The position numbers were made by a program, and so were the translations under genes. Below the pieces are notes generated by a model that was given only the letters and a program-made list of their open reading frames with translations, did not search any database and was not told the DNA's origin. A stretch of DNA of 64,000 nucleotides from Planctomycetota bacterium. Lineage in GTDB: Bacteria; Planctomycetota; UBA1135. The DNA lies in assembly GCA_002705055.1 (NCBI GenBank), contig PAHY01000018.1:42963-106962 (forward strand), written 5' to 3'. Shown here in pieces: positions 42,107-52,261 of this stretch (the stretch's first letter is position 1; each line of letters opens with the position of its first letter).

Positions 42107-43066
42107 CTAGTCGCGAATCATGCGCCGCAGCCGCGCGAGCACGCGCGTCTCGTTTTTGAGATCCCAGGCCGGGTAACCGCCCACCGTCGCGCCGTCGGCG
42201 ATGTCCTTGGTCGCGACCGCAGCGCCCGCCATACGCGCGCCCGCGCCGATGCGCAGATGACCGACCGAGGCGGCGCGCCCGCCCAGCACCGCGCCGTCGC
42301 CGACGATCGTGCTGCCGGCCAAACCAACCTGCGCACAGAGCACCACAAAGCGCCCCAACTGGCAGTTGTGCCCGATCTGCACCTGGTTATCGAGGATGCA
42401 GCCGTCGCCGATCACGGTCGGGCCGTAGGTGCCGCGATCGATCGTGGTGCACGCGCCGATCTCGACCCCATGGCCGAGCTGCACGCTGCCCTGCTGCGGC
42501 ACCTTCTCGTGCCGCTCACCGCTCCAGACGTAACCGAAGCCGTCGGCCCCGAGCACGCTGTTGGCGTGCACGATGCAGCCGTCGCCGAGCACCGTGCCGG
42601 CTTCCAGCACAACGTTGGGGTGAATCACGCACGCCTTGCCCAGCACGCAGTCCGGCCCGATCCACGCCCCGGCATGCACGGTGCACGCCTCGCCCAGCTG
42701 AGCCCGCGGATCCACAACGGCGCGTTCGTGGATGCCTACCCAGCGCGGGCGGGCAAGATCGAAGTGCTGCGCCAGCAGCGCCGCAGCCAGGTCGGGCCGC
42801 GCCACCTCGATGCGCGTGGAGATGGCCTGAACCGCGTACGGCAGCGCGTCGATTCCCGCCGGCACCAGCACCAGCCCGGCCTCGCACTGCTCGATCTCCG
42901 TGCCTGGCGTCCAGTAGGCCGCCTGCTCGGAGGTGGCCGTCGCGAGCCCCTGGACCCCCGCCACCGCGCGCTGCGGGTCGCCCATGACGGTGCCGCCGAG
43001 CTTGGCGGCGATCTCCGCCGCGGTCAGCGGCTGCGCGTGCTCGGGCGCGGGGGCGCGGAACTCCAT
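42107..43066 (-). CDS. lpxD: UDP-3-O-acylglucosamine N-acyltransferase LpxD
   Basis: 319 residues. Third enzyme of lipid A synthesis, acting in the cytoplasm. N-terminal uridine-binding domain (LTAAEIAAKLGGTVMGDP) followed by the left-handed parallel beta-helix with hexapeptide repeats (IHPNVVLEAGTVLGDGCIVHANSVLG), the GADGFGY segment and the catalytic histidine in VQIGHNCQLGRF. Implies an LPS-type outer membrane. TATAAA on the minus strand begins 13 bases before the ATG. Confidence 0.93.
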   Translation of the reverse strand: MEFRAPAPEHAQPLTAAEIAAKLGGTVMGDPQRAVAGVQGLATATSEQAAYWTPGTEIEQCEAGLVLVPAGIDALPYAVQAISTRIEVARPDLAAALLAQHFDLARPRWVGIHERAVVDPRAQLGEACTVHAGAWIGPDCVLGKACVIHPNVVLEAGTVLGDGCIVHANSVLGADGFGYVWSGERHEKVPQQGSVQLGHGVEIGACTTIDRGTYGPTVIGDGCILDNQVQIGHNCQLGRFVVLCAQVGLAGSTIVGDGAVLGGRAASVGHLRIGAGARMAGAAVATKDIADGATVGGYPAWDLKNETRVLARLRRMIRD

Positions 43067-43073
43067 CAGGCCG

Positions 43074-43079
43074 TTTATA
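43074..43079 (-). promoter_or_regulatory. -10 element of lpxD
   Basis: TATAAA read on the minus strand, 13 bases from the ATG, another case of a -10 hexamer at leaderless distance. Confidence 0.4.
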
Positions 43080-43099
43080 CGGCGGCGGAGCAGGCGGTC

Positions 43100-44134
43100 C
43101 TAGATCGAGCCGCTGCCCACCGCGATCCAGTAGGCCGCGCTGATCCAGCCCGCGATCAGCAGGAATCCGGCTGCCACGCCGGTCTTCGTGCGGCGACCGC
43201 CGTCCCTGCGAACCAGCAACGGGACCGCGAGCGCCGCGCAGGCGGCCAGGTTAGTCCACAGCTGGGGGCCGATTTCAGCGGGGCGGATCGTGGCCTGAGC
43301 CAGCACGCCGGTCGTGCCCCCGACCAGCAGCAAGTTGAAGGCGTTCGAGCCCAGGATGTTGCCGAAGACTGCCCCGGCGTGTCCTTTGCGCACCGCCTGC
43401 ACGCTGGTGAAGAACTCGGGCGCCGAGGTGCCCGCGGCGGCGATCAGGAAGCCGGCAAAGCCCTTCCCCCAGCCCAGCATTTCGGCGAGGGAGAGCGCCC
43501 CTCTCAGAAACAGGTCCGACGCAAAAGCGAGCAGCGCAAAGCCGGCGATCGCCAGCCCTCCGGCGCGCCACAGCGGCGCCGGCACTTCGGCAGTCCCTTC
43601 GCCCACCACGTACTCGGCAAGGTCGACTTCGTCCTTCGAGAGACTCAGCTCCGGCTCCGCGCCTGAGGGTGCGGAGCTCGCCTCCGACGCGCTCGCCCCT
43701 CCGCGCAGGCTCGAACCCAGGACGAGTCCGAACAGGCCGAGCATCAGCCCGCTCGCGGCGACGTTGATCTCTTCTTGGCCAAAGGCGAGGAAGGCCAGAC
43801 CGCTGCCAGCGATCAGGGCGAACAGTGTCTCCGGCCGCGCGTCCCGCAGCGGGATGCCATCGCGTCGCTGCAGCACCAGCATCAGGCCCAGCACGCCACC
43901 GACGTTGATCGCGTTCGAGCCGAACACGGTGCCCAGCGCGAGGCCGGGGTACTCCGCTGCCGAGGCCAGGGCGACGAAGAACTCGGGCAGCGAGGTGCCC
44001 AATGCCAGCAGAATGACGCCGGCAACCCAGGAGGGCCAGCCCCAGCGCTTGGCAAGACCGAGCGATCCGCCAACTGCCATCTCGGCACCGGCCAGCAAAC
44101 CACCCAGGCCGAGGAACAGGTACAGAACGTCCAC
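43100..44134 (-). CDS. K+-dependent Na+/Ca2+ exchanger-like antiporter (CaCA family)
   Basis: 344 residues from a GTG start, about ten membrane spans in two inverted halves. The two alpha repeats are visible: ILLALGTSLPEFFVALASA with GSNAINVGG, and IAAAGTSAPEFFTSVQAVRKG with ILGSNAFNLL. These bind Ca2+ and counter-ions. A cytoplasmic loop of about 50 acidic residues separates the halves. An in-frame ATG at 44158 would put its start across the divergent gene's ATG, so the GTG 16 bases downstream of TATACT is preferred. Confidence 0.85.
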   Translation of the reverse strand: MDVLYLFLGLGGLLAGAEMAVGGSLGLAKRWGWPSWVAGVILLALGTSLPEFFVALASAAEYPGLALGTVFGSNAINVGGVLGLMLVLQRRDGIPLRDARPETLFALIAGSGLAFLAFGQEEINVAASGLMLGLFGLVLGSSLRGGASASEASSAPSGAEPELSLSKDEVDLAEYVVGEGTAEVPAPLWRAGGLAIAGFALLAFASDLFLRGALSLAEMLGWGKGFAGFLIAAAGTSAPEFFTSVQAVRKGHAGAVFGNILGSNAFNLLLVGGTTGVLAQATIRPAEIGPQLWTNLAACAALAVPLLVRRDGGRRTKTGVAAGFLLIAGWISAAYWIAVGSGSI

Positions 44135-44143
44135 GGGGCCGCC

Positions 44144-44150
44144 TAGTATA
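44144..44150. promoter_or_regulatory. Overlapping bidirectional -10 elements (antiporter / amidotransferase)
   Basis: TAGTAT (plus, 44144-44149) and TATACT (minus, 44150-44145) share six positions. They lie 13 and 16 bases before the ATG at 44157 and the GTG at 44134 respectively, so the whole divergent promoter fits in 22 bases. Confidence 0.5.
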
Positions 44151-44156
44151 GAGCCC

Positions 44157-44906
44157 ATGCCAGCCGACTCGCGCGTGCTGATCGGGTTGACGACCGAAGT
44201 CCTGGACGCCCCGTGGTACGAAGGTCGTCGGCGTTACCAGCTGTTCGTGGACTACAGCCTGTGTCTGCGCGAGGCCGGCGCGATTCCGGTGCTCATTCCC
44301 GGCGACACCTTGCCCGATGATGTGCCGCGGATCCTCGACGGACTGGACGGCGTGCTGACCACCGGCGGGGACGACGCCGATCTGCGCGCCTGGGGCGGCC
44401 CGGCCCCCACCCCCGAGTGCAAGCCGGTCCCGCTCGAGCAACAGAGCCTGAACCTTGCGCTGACGCGCCACGTTCTGGAACGGGACATGCCTCTGCTCGC
44501 CGTCTGCTTCGGCATGCAGATGCTCGGGCTGGCGCACGAGGCCGGCTTTGACCAGCACATGGAGCTGCACGCCGATCACACGAAGGGCATCGAGCACCCG
44601 GTCAAGCTGGCCGCGGACAGCCGCATGGCCGAGGTCATCGGCAGCACTGATTTCGCCGTGCCTTCTTTCCACCATCAGGCGCTGAAGGACGCCGGCCATG
44701 CCCAGGACGCGCCGCTACCGGGCGGCTTGCGCGCCGTCGGCTGGGCACCGGATGGCACCCTCGAGGCGGTCGAAGTGCCCACCGCGCGCTTCGCCCTGGG
44801 AGTGCAGTGGCATCCCGAGAGGGCACCGGCATCGGCCGCGAGTCGCGCCCTGTTTTCCCGTTTCGTCGCCGCCGCTGCGGCCTATCGGAGTCTGCAGACA
44901 GCATGA
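44157..44906 (+). CDS. Class I glutamine amidotransferase (PuuD-like gamma-glutamyl hydrolase)
   Basis: 249 residues of the peptidase C26 group. LIGLTTEVL start, GVLTTGGDDADLRAWGG oxyanion strand, MPLLAVCFGMQMLGLAHE with the nucleophile cysteine, and FALGVQWHPER with histidine and glutamate of the triad. Similar proteins cleave gamma-glutamyl bonds such as gamma-glutamyl-GABA; the substrate here is unknown. The TGA overlaps the next gene's ATG (ATGA), starting a three-gene coupled run with aroB. Confidence 0.85.
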   Translation: MPADSRVLIGLTTEVLDAPWYEGRRRYQLFVDYSLCLREAGAIPVLIPGDTLPDDVPRILDGLDGVLTTGGDDADLRAWGGPAPTPECKPVPLEQQSLNLALTRHVLERDMPLLAVCFGMQMLGLAHEAGFDQHMELHADHTKGIEHPVKLAADSRMAEVIGSTDFAVPSFHHQALKDAGHAQDAPLPGGLRAVGWAPDGTLEAVEVPTARFALGVQWHPERAPASAASRALFSRFVAAAAAYRSLQTA

Positions 44907-46270
44907 GCACGGAAACGCCCCCGAAAGTAAGTAAGCGGGACCAACTCGAACGCGCGCGGCGCCGGCAGCCTTTCCAGGGCAAGGAACGGTTGCGCCTGGT
45001 CTTCATGGCGCTCGGCCTCGTGGCCGCGATCGGCATCTTCCTGTGGCTTCGCAGCAGCCTCGGCAAGTCAGGCGATCCGGAGGACGTCCCCGAGATCGAG
45101 ACCGAGTACGCGATCGGCAGCGATATCTGGTTCCCGCAGGTCGACATGGAGCTGCTGGCGGAGGTCAAGGACACCTCGACCACCGAGCGCCTGCTGCTCG
45201 AATCTGGGCCCTTCTCCTACCTGCTTGAGCTGGGCAGCACGCTGCTGCCCGGGCACCTCGAGGTCATGGGGGCGCCGAGTTTTCCCTTCGACAACATTGA
45301 GGCCAACGCCTCGGGCCTGCGCGGCGGCGCCTACCGCGAGCGCGGTCGGGTGCTCGACCTCAAGATGGAGCAGCGGGTCATCGACGGCCCCGAGGAAACC
45401 TGGGTCCTGGTCGAGACGGATGCCAAGAACCGCTACTGGTTCGTCACGTTGAAGCAGCCCGAGGAGCTGTTCGGGCTGGGCGGCAACTTCATCGTCACCG
45501 ACGGCTTCTTCTACAAGCTCTACACTCGCACCTTTGATGGCAACCGGGTGACCGCGCCCCTGCTGGTCGGCCCGGCCTTCCGCCCCTCAGTTCGCCCCGC
45601 CGAACCGGCCAAAGAGCTGGACCCCAAGATCCTCTCGACGATCCGCGACGCCGACTTCACTGAAGAGCATCCGGTCGAAGATCTGGGTTACTGGCACCTG
45701 ATGAACTTCGTCGAGACGATTCAGGGCGACCCCGAGCGCATCGCCGCCGACTTTGAGCGTGCCCGTCCGCTCGATCGCAAGGAGCTGAAGTCGATCATCG
45801 ATCAGCCCGAGCTACGCCGCGGCATCCCCTTCCGCATCTACGGTCGCGGGGTGCACGCCTGGAACCAGGCCAATCCCGAGAACCCGACGCGGATGCCGTT
45901 CTCGAGCCACAGCTTCCTGTCGAAGTACGAGCTCGATGATCAGTACATCCGGCTTGCAGCGCCGGGCAAGGATGCGCTGAACAACCTCGGTCTCGGCACC
46001 GAAATGCTGGCCTACTTCCTGAAGTTCTGGGCCTACACCGACACCAATGATCGCGAGCGGCGCGTGCCAGTCTTTGTCGTGGCCAGCTTCCGCGAGCGTG
46101 ATCTGCCGCGCTCGGCGCTGGAAGGTCAGATCGTCATCGCCTTCATTGGCCTGTTCGTCGTGATGCTGATCGGCTTCGGCATGCTGATCCGGCGCGACCG
46201 ACGCCAGGCCGAGCAGGCGGCGTCCGCGCTGCGCGCGCGTCGCCAACGGATGCGCGAGAAACGGAAATGA
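44903..46270 (+). CDS. Conserved membrane-anchored protein, unknown function
   Basis: 455 residues. A basic N-terminus (KRDQLERARRRQPFQGKERLR) precedes a membrane span (LVFMALGLVAAIGIFLWL, about 33-50); a large exposed domain of about 350 residues follows, and a second span (IVIAFIGLFVVMLIGFGMLI) near 420 returns the basic tail ([13 protein letters not shown]) to the cytoplasm. I recognise no catalytic motif. The start and stop both overlap neighbours by ATGA, so it is translated together with the amidotransferase and aroB. Confidence 0.6.
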   Translation: MSTETPPKVSKRDQLERARRRQPFQGKERLRLVFMALGLVAAIGIFLWLRSSLGKSGDPEDVPEIETEYAIGSDIWFPQVDMELLAEVKDTSTTERLLLESGPFSYLLELGSTLLPGHLEVMGAPSFPFDNIEANASGLRGGAYRERGRVLDLKMEQRVIDGPEETWVLVETDAKNRYWFVTLKQPEELFGLGGNFIVTDGFFYKLYTRTFDGNRVTAPLLVGPAFRPSVRPAEPAKELDPKILSTIRDADFTEEHPVEDLGYWHLMNFVETIQGDPERIAADFERARPLDRKELKSIIDQPELRRGIPFRIYGRGVHAWNQANPENPTRMPFSSHSFLSKYELDDQYIRLAAPGKDALNNLGLGTEMLAYFLKFWAYTDTNDRERRVPVFVVASFRERDLPRSALEGQIVIAFIGLFVVMLIGFGMLIRRDRRQAEQAASALRARRQRMREKRK

Positions 46271-47343
46271 GCGAAGCCGCCCCGCTGGCGCGCCCGGTCT
46301 TCGGGCTGCGCATCCTGGAGCGTCGCCTGCCGCAGCTGATGCGGCGGGTCGAGCCGACCGGCATCTGGGTGCTGCTCGACCGCAAGGTCGAGCCGGTGCT
46401 GGGCCGGGCGCTGGAGCGTGCGCTGGCTGCGACGGATCTGCCCCACCGGGTCATTCGCTTCACGGCCAGCGAGAAGAACAAGTCCCTGGCCCAGCTCGAG
46501 AAACTGGCGGGCCGCTTCCTGCGCGCCGGCGCGGATCGCGGTGGACTGATCCTCGGCGTCGGCGGGGGCATCACCACCGATGTCGCCGGCTTCCTGGCCG
46601 CCACCCTGATGCGCGGCTGCGCCTGGGGCGCGGTGCCCACCACTCTGCTCGGCATGGCCGACGCCGCGATCGGCGGCAAGACCGCGGTCAACCTGCCCGA
46701 GGGCAAGAACCTGCTCGGCGCCTTCCATCAGCCACGCTTCGTGCTGGCCGACGTCGCCAGCCTGCGCACCCTGCCCGACCGGGAATGGGGCTGCGGCCTG
46801 GGTGAAGTGCTGAAATCCGGCATGATCGCCAGCCCGGCACTGCTGCGGCGGATCGAATCCACCCCGCCGCGCGCGATCCGTCGCGCCGGGGCCGAGGCGC
46901 TCGCCCTCGCCAAGGCGGCGGCCGGGGTCAAGGTCAAGATCGTGGCCGCCGATCCGCTCGAGGGTGGCGAGCGCAAGCTCCTCAATCTGGGACACACCTT
47001 CGGTCACGCCCTCGAGACCGCGGCCGGCCCGCGCAAGCTGGCTCACGGTGAGGCCGTCGGGCTGGGGCTGCTCTGCGCGGCGCGGATGGCGGTCGACACC
47101 GGCCGCGCGCGCCCGGTCTACGCCGCCCAGGTGCTGGCGCTGCTTCAGCGCTGCGGACTGCCCAGCCGCTATCCGGGCAAGCTGCCGAGCCCGGCCGAAC
47201 TCACCCGGCTGATCGGGCGCGACAAGAAGAAGGCGGGCAAGACCGTCGATGTGATCCTGCCGATCCGCCCCGGTCGTTGCGAAATCCTTCCCGGTCAGCA
47301 GCCTCGCGAACTGGCCGCGGTCATCGCCGCGACCCTCGGCTGA
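46267..47343 (+). CDS. aroB: 3-dehydroquinate synthase
   Basis: 358 residues. Second step of the shikimate pathway, turning DAHP into 3-dehydroquinate using NAD and a metal ion. [23 protein letters not shown] is the NAD site, [27 protein letters not shown] the signature stretch, EVLKSGMI and [12 protein letters not shown] hold the metal-binding glutamate and histidine, and [11 protein letters not shown] the second histidine. Normal length. Confidence 0.94.
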   Translation: MSEAAPLARPVFGLRILERRLPQLMRRVEPTGIWVLLDRKVEPVLGRALERALAATDLPHRVIRFTASEKNKSLAQLEKLAGRFLRAGADRGGLILGVGGGITTDVAGFLAATLMRGCAWGAVPTTLLGMADAAIGGKTAVNLPEGKNLLGAFHQPRFVLADVASLRTLPDREWGCGLGEVLKSGMIASPALLRRIESTPPRAIRRAGAEALALAKAAAGVKVKIVAADPLEGGERKLLNLGHTFGHALETAAGPRKLAHGEAVGLGLLCAARMAVDTGRARPVYAAQVLALLQRCGLPSRYPGKLPSPAELTRLIGRDKKKAGKTVDVILPIRPGRCEILPGQQPRELAAVIAATLG

Positions 47344-47373
47344 GATCGTCTCCCGGTTGCGGGCGCGCGCGGT

Positions 47374-47379
47374 TAGAAT
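47374..47379 (+). promoter_or_regulatory. -10 element of carB
   Basis: TAGAAT between aroB and carB; transcription would start near 47386, giving a 17-base leader before the ATG at 47403. Confidence 0.45.
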
Positions 47380-47402
47380 CGTTGAAATCGCCGGGCTCCC
47401 CC

Positions 47403-50400
47403 ATGCCGCGTAGAACCGAAATCGAGACCATCCTCGTCATCGGCTCCGGTCCGATCATCATCGGCCAAGCCTGTGAGTTCGACTATTCCGGTACCCAGGC
47501 GATTCGCGCCTTGCGCGAAGAGGGGTATCGGATCGTGCTGGTGAATAGCAACCCAGCCACGATCATGACCGACCCGGAGCTGGCCGACGCCACCTACGTC
47601 GAGCCGATCAGCCCCGAGTTCGTCGAGAAGATCATCGAGAAGGAGAAGCCGGACGCCATCCTGCCGACCCTCGGTGGCCAGACGGCGCTGAACACCGCGC
47701 TGGCGCTCTACGATTCGGGCGTGCTCGAGAAGCACGGGGTCGAGATGATCGGCGCCCAGGCGGCGGTGATTCGCAAGGCCGAGGACCGCGATGAGTTCCG
47801 CCAGGCGATGGACAACATCGGCCTGAAGAGCGCGCCCTCCGAGATCGCGCACTCGATGGACGAGGCCCTGGCGGCGGTCGAGCAGATCGGCCTGCCCTGC
47901 GTGATCCGCCCCGCCTTCACCCTAGGCGGCAGCGGCGGCGGCATCGCCTACAACCAGGAAGAGTTCGAGCAGATCGCCGCGCGCGGCCTGCGCCTCTCCC
48001 CCGTCGATGAGATTCTGATCGAGAAGAGTCTGCTCGGCTGGAAGGAGTTCGAGATGGAGGTCATGCGCGATCGCAAGGACAACTGCGTGATCGTCTGCTC
48101 GATTGAGAACCTCGATCCGATGGGCGTCCACACCGGCGACTCGATCACGGTGGCGCCGGCGCAGACCCTGACTGACCGCGAGTATCAGCACATGCGCGAC
48201 GCCAGCTTCGCGATCTTGCGCGAGATCGGGGTCGAGACCGGGGGCTCGAACGTGCAGTTCGCGCTCAACCCGGCGGATGGCGAGCTGATCGTGATCGAGA
48301 TGAACCCGCGGGTCTCGCGCTCGTCGGCGCTGGCCTCGAAGGCGACCGGCTTCCCGATCGCCAAGTTCGCCGCCAAGCTGGCGGTGGGCTACACCCTGGA
48401 CGAGATCCAGAACGACATCACCAAGGAGACGCCGGCCTGCTTCGAGCCGAGCATCGACTACGTGGTGACCAAGATGCCGCGCTTCGCCTTCGAGAAGTTC
48501 CCGGCATCCGACTCGACGCTGGGCACCCAGATGAAGTCGGTCGGCGAGACGATGGCGATCGGCCGCACCTTCGAGGAGAGTTTCCAGAAGGCGCTGCGCG
48601 GCCTGGAGATCGGCCGCGTGGGCTTCTCGGGCAAGAAGCGCGAGTTCACCGCCGAAGAGTTGGCGCACAAGCTGTCGCGCCCGGCGCCGGGCCGGATCTT
48701 CGCGGTCTATGACGCCTTCCTGCAGCGCTACACCATCGAGGAGGTCGCGCGCCTGACCGGGATTGATCCCTGGTTCCTCGCCTTCCTCGAGCGGCTCGCC
48801 CACCTGGATGCGGCGCTCGAGGGTCGCGCGCTGGCGGACATCGACACCCACGAGATGCGACGCCTGAAGCAGATGGGCTTCAGCGATGCGCGCCTCGCCG
48901 AGGCGACCGATTGCGATGAGGCCGCCGTCCGCGCGCGCCGCCAGGAACTCGGCGTGCGTGCCGGCTTCCGCCTGGTCGACACCTGCGCCGGCGAGTTTGA
49001 GGCACGCACTCCCTACCTCTACTCGACCTACGACTGGACCCGCGACGAGATCCCGGTCCACGGCGACCGCAAGAAGGTCATGATCCTCGGCGGCGGTCCC
49101 AACCGGATTGGCCAGGGCATCGAGTTTGACTACTGCTGCGTGCACGCCTCGCTGGCGCTGCGCGACCAGGGCATCGAGTCGATCATGGTCAACTCGAACC
49201 CGGAGACGGTCTCGACCGACTTTGACGTCTCCGACCGCCTCTACTTCGAGCCGCTCACCCTGGAAGATGTGTTTGCCATCTGCGAGCGCGAGAAGCCGGA
49301 CGGCGTGATCGTGCAGTACGGTGGGCAGACGCCGCTCAACCTGGCGCACGGGCTGGATCAGCTCGGCGTGCCGATCCTGGGCACGCCGGTCGAGGCGATT
49401 GACCGCGCCGAGGACCGCGGCCGCTTCGCCGAGATGCTCGAGAAGCTGGATCTGCGTCAGCCGCCGAACGGCATCGCGACCAGCGAGTCCCAGGCCATCG
49501 AGATCGCCGAGCGGATCGGTTATCCGGTGCTAGTGCGGCCCAGCTACGTGCTGGGCGGTCGGGCGATGGAGATCGTCTACGACTCGCGCGATCTAGAGCG
49601 CTACATGCGCGAGGCCGTCATGGCTTCGCCCGAGCGCCCGGTGCTGATCGACCGCTTCCTGGAAGACGCGGTCGAGGTCGACGTCGACTGCGTCGCCGAC
49701 GGCCAGCGTGTCGTGATCGGCGCGGTGATGGAGCACATCGAGGAAGCCGGCATTCACTCCGGCGACTCGACCTGCGTCATCCCGCCGATTTCGCTGTCCG
49801 ACGCGATCGTCGCCGAGATCAAGGAATCGACGCGCGCGCTGGCGCTGGAGCTCGGCGTCGTCGGCCTGATGAACGTGCAGTTTGCGGTCCGCGGCGATGT
49901 GGTCTACGTGCTGGAAGTGAACCCGCGCGCCTCGCGCACCGTGCCCTACGTCGCCAAGGCGACCGGCGTCCCCTATGCGCGGATCGCCACCCAGGTCATG
50001 GCCGGGTCCACCCTCGACGAGCTGGACGTTTACGAGATCGATTCCCCGGAACACCTCGCGGTGAAGGCGCCGGCCTTCCCGTTCGCCAAGTTCCCGGGCG
50101 CGCGCGCCGACCTCGGCCCGGAGATGCGTTCGACCGGCGAGGTCATGGGCATCGACTCCAGCTTCGCGATGGCCTTCGCCAAGGCCTCCGAGGCGGCCGG
50201 GCGCACGCTGCCGACCTCCGGCAAGGTCTTCCTGACCGTCAAGGACAGTGACAAGCGCCAGGTGGCGATGGTCGCGCAGCAGCTGGTCAGCCTCGGCTTC
50301 GAGCTGGTCGCGACCGATGGCACCTACAAGGTGCTGCAGCGCCACGGCCTGCCCTGCGAGCGCATCAATAAGGTGCACGAAGGGCGCCCGCACGTGGTGG

Positions 50401-50672
50401 ACCTGATCAAGAGTGGCGAGATCGCGCTGATCATCAACACGCCGCTCGGCAAGGTGACGCGCCACGATGACGGGATGATTCGCTCGGAGTCGTACCAGGC
50501 CAACATCCCGTGTCTGACCACGATGTCGGCCGCCAGCGCGGCGGTCGAAGCGATCCGCGCCCGCCAGGCCGGGCACGCGCAGGTGCGCTCGCTGCAGGAC
50601 TTCTTCGCGACGCTAGACGCGGCGGCGACGACGGCGCAGGACAGCGACCAGCTGGGCGAAGTCGTCCGGTAG
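47403..50672 (+). CDS. carB: Carbamoyl-phosphate synthase large subunit
   Basis: 1089 residues, full length. Two homologous ATP-grasp halves: [21 protein letters not shown] opens the first and [22 protein letters not shown] the second; [12 protein letters not shown] / [12 protein letters not shown] and [20 protein letters not shown] / [20 protein letters not shown] are the paired metal and nucleotide motifs. The last about 130 residues form the allosteric MGS-like domain ([21 protein letters not shown]). It makes carbamoyl phosphate for pyrimidines and arginine. No carA nearby. The 3' end overlaps murJ by 60 bases. Confidence 0.97.
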   Translation: MPRRTEIETILVIGSGPIIIGQACEFDYSGTQAIRALREEGYRIVLVNSNPATIMTDPELADATYVEPISPEFVEKIIEKEKPDAILPTLGGQTALNTALALYDSGVLEKHGVEMIGAQAAVIRKAEDRDEFRQAMDNIGLKSAPSEIAHSMDEALAAVEQIGLPCVIRPAFTLGGSGGGIAYNQEEFEQIAARGLRLSPVDEILIEKSLLGWKEFEMEVMRDRKDNCVIVCSIENLDPMGVHTGDSITVAPAQTLTDREYQHMRDASFAILREIGVETGGSNVQFALNPADGELIVIEMNPRVSRSSALASKATGFPIAKFAAKLAVGYTLDEIQNDITKETPACFEPSIDYVVTKMPRFAFEKFPASDSTLGTQMKSVGETMAIGRTFEESFQKALRGLEIGRVGFSGKKREFTAEELAHKLSRPAPGRIFAVYDAFLQRYTIEEVARLTGIDPWFLAFLERLAHLDAALEGRALADIDTHEMRRLKQMGFSDARLAEATDCDEAAVRARRQELGVRAGFRLVDTCAGEFEARTPYLYSTYDWTRDEIPVHGDRKKVMILGGGPNRIGQGIEFDYCCVHASLALRDQGIESIMVNSNPETVSTDFDVSDRLYFEPLTLEDVFAICEREKPDGVIVQYGGQTPLNLAHGLDQLGVPILGTPVEAIDRAEDRGRFAEMLEKLDLRQPPNGIATSESQAIEIAERIGYPVLVRPSYVLGGRAMEIVYDSRDLERYMREAVMASPERPVLIDRFLEDAVEVDVDCVADGQRVVIGAVMEHIEEAGIHSGDSTCVIPPISLSDAIVAEIKESTRALALELGVVGLMNVQFAVRGDVVYVLEVNPRASRTVPYVAKATGVPYARIATQVMAGSTLDELDVYEIDSPEHLAVKAPAFPFAKFPGARADLGPEMRSTGEVMGIDSSFAMAFAKASEAAGRTLPTSGKVFLTVKDSDKRQVAMVAQQLVSLGFELVATDGTYKVLQRHGLPCERINKVHEGRPHVVDLIKSGEIALIINTPLGKVTRHDDGMIRSESYQANIPCLTTMSAASAAVEAIRARQAGHAQVRSLQDFFATLDAAATTAQDSDQLGEVVR

Positions 50673-52175
50673 CAGCAGACGCGCGGCCAGGGTGGCTGCG
50701 AGGACCCCGGCACCGATGCCCAGCACGACCCCCAGCGCGCTGGAGGCCTGGGCGCCGAGTGCCAGCGTGGTTCCCCAGGCAGCCGCGGTGGCGGCGAGGC
50801 CGGGCAGGAGGAGTCGCGGCAGGCGCGCGAGACCCAGAACGGGGCCCAGCCGGAGCGCGCCGAGCATCCGGGTGAGCAGCAGGAACTGGAAGCTGAGCGC
50901 GACCGCCGTGGCGTAGCCCGCCCCCGCCACCCCCATGCGCGGCAGCAACAGCAGATCCAGCCCCAGGTTGATCGGGATCGCGGCCACCGCCGCCTGGGCC
51001 GGGCCGCGCAGATTGCCGCTGGCCTGGCAGGCGCGGGCCGCCAGTCCGATCAGCGCGGAGGCCGGCAGCGACCACAGGTAGGCCTGCAGCACCGGGGTGA
51101 GCGCCGCAGTATCCGCCGCCGTGAAGCGACCGTGTTCAAACAGCACGGTGATGACCGGCGCGGCCAGCACGAACAGGCCGCCGCCCGCGGCGATCATCAG
51201 CAGCAGCGTCAGCTCGACCCCGGTGCGCAGATGCCCGGCGAGCTCCTCGCGCCGCCCCTCGGCCGCCAACTTGGCGAACAGCGGCATGGCCCCGGTCGCC
51301 GCCGAGATGCCGACCAGCGCCATCGGCAACTGGAGCAGACGATTGGCCGCGTAGGTATAGGAGTTCGCCTGCTCGGAGACCAGTTCGCGCACCAGGATCT
51401 GGTCGATCATCAGGTTGAGCTGGATCGCAGCCAGGCCGAGCAGGACCGGGAAGAAGGCCCGCACCGAGGAGCGCAGCTCGGGGTCGCCGCCGGGGCGACG
51501 CGGCAGCAGCGGCCAGCCATCGGCGCGCAGGCCGGGCCACTGCATGAGCCACTGCATCAGCCCGCCGACCAGCACCCCGGCGGGCAGCCAGAGGATGTCT
51601 GCACCGGGGCCGAGGAACAGCAGCCAGCTGATCCAGACCACGTTGAGCATTGCCGGGGCGAGCGCCGGAAGGCTGAAGCGGCCGCTCAGCTGCTGTGGCG
51701 CACCGGCCAGGGCCGTGAGGCAGATCGGCACCACGTAGGGCAGCAGCATCGCCGTCAGCTCGAGGGCCTCGAGGTCGGCGGCGCGGGCTGCGGCCGCGAG
51801 CGCCTCGCCCGGCACCGGCTGGGCGAGCAGAGCCGCGCGCCAGCCCAGCACCACGAGCTCGCCGCCGATCACGAGTACCGCCAGCGCGACCAGCAGCAGA
51901 CCCTGGAAGCGCGCGTAGAGCCGATGCGAGGCCTCCGCGCCCTGCTGCTGCTGCACCCGCGCCAAAGCGGGCTGCACGGCGGCGCTGACCGCCCCCTCGC
52001 CGAACAGCCGGCGGGCGAGGTTGGGCACCATCCAGGCGATGACGAAGTTGCCGGTCGCGCTGGATGCCCCGAAGGTGGCCAGCATCACCGCATCACGCGC
52101 GAAGCCCAGGATGCGTGAGAGCAGCGTCCAGACTGCGGTGACGAGCGCCCCCCGCAAGGCTCCGCGCCCGCTCAT
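50613..52175 (-). CDS. murJ: Lipid II flippase MurJ (MviN family)
   Basis: 520 residues, about 14 membrane spans. Seen: [22 protein letters not shown] and [24 protein letters not shown] at the N-terminus with the conserved arginines, [15 protein letters not shown] (the conserved aspartate of span 7), and [12 protein letters not shown] near the middle. It moves lipid II across the inner membrane for peptidoglycan synthesis. The start at ATG 52175 is preferred to a GTG at 52202. The C-terminus ([11 protein letters not shown]) is encoded antisense to the end of carB. Confidence 0.9.
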   Translation of the reverse strand: MSGRGALRGALVTAVWTLLSRILGFARDAVMLATFGASSATGNFVIAWMVPNLARRLFGEGAVSAAVQPALARVQQQQGAEASHRLYARFQGLLLVALAVLVIGGELVVLGWRAALLAQPVPGEALAAAARAADLEALELTAMLLPYVVPICLTALAGAPQQLSGRFSLPALAPAMLNVVWISWLLFLGPGADILWLPAGVLVGGLMQWLMQWPGLRADGWPLLPRRPGGDPELRSSVRAFFPVLLGLAAIQLNLMIDQILVRELVSEQANSYTYAANRLLQLPMALVGISAATGAMPLFAKLAAEGRREELAGHLRTGVELTLLLMIAAGGGLFVLAAPVITVLFEHGRFTAADTAALTPVLQAYLWSLPASALIGLAARACQASGNLRGPAQAAVAAIPINLGLDLLLLPRMGVAGAGYATAVALSFQFLLLTRMLGALRLGPVLGLARLPRLLLPGLAATAAAWGTTLALGAQASSALGVVLGIGAGVLAATLAARLLLPDDFAQLVAVLRRRRRRV

Positions 52176-52246
52176 CGGAGTCCGCTGCGCGTCCGCCGCC
52201 ACGCGCTTCTTCTATCCGGGCGGCGGAGGTGGAACAAGCATCCCGC

Positions 52247-52252
52247 TAGAAT
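52247..52252 (+). promoter_or_regulatory. -10 element of O-antigen ligase-like gene
   Basis: TAGAAT begins 15 bases before the GTG at 52262, again a leaderless arrangement. Confidence 0.45.
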
Positions 52253-52261
52253 CGCGCCCAC

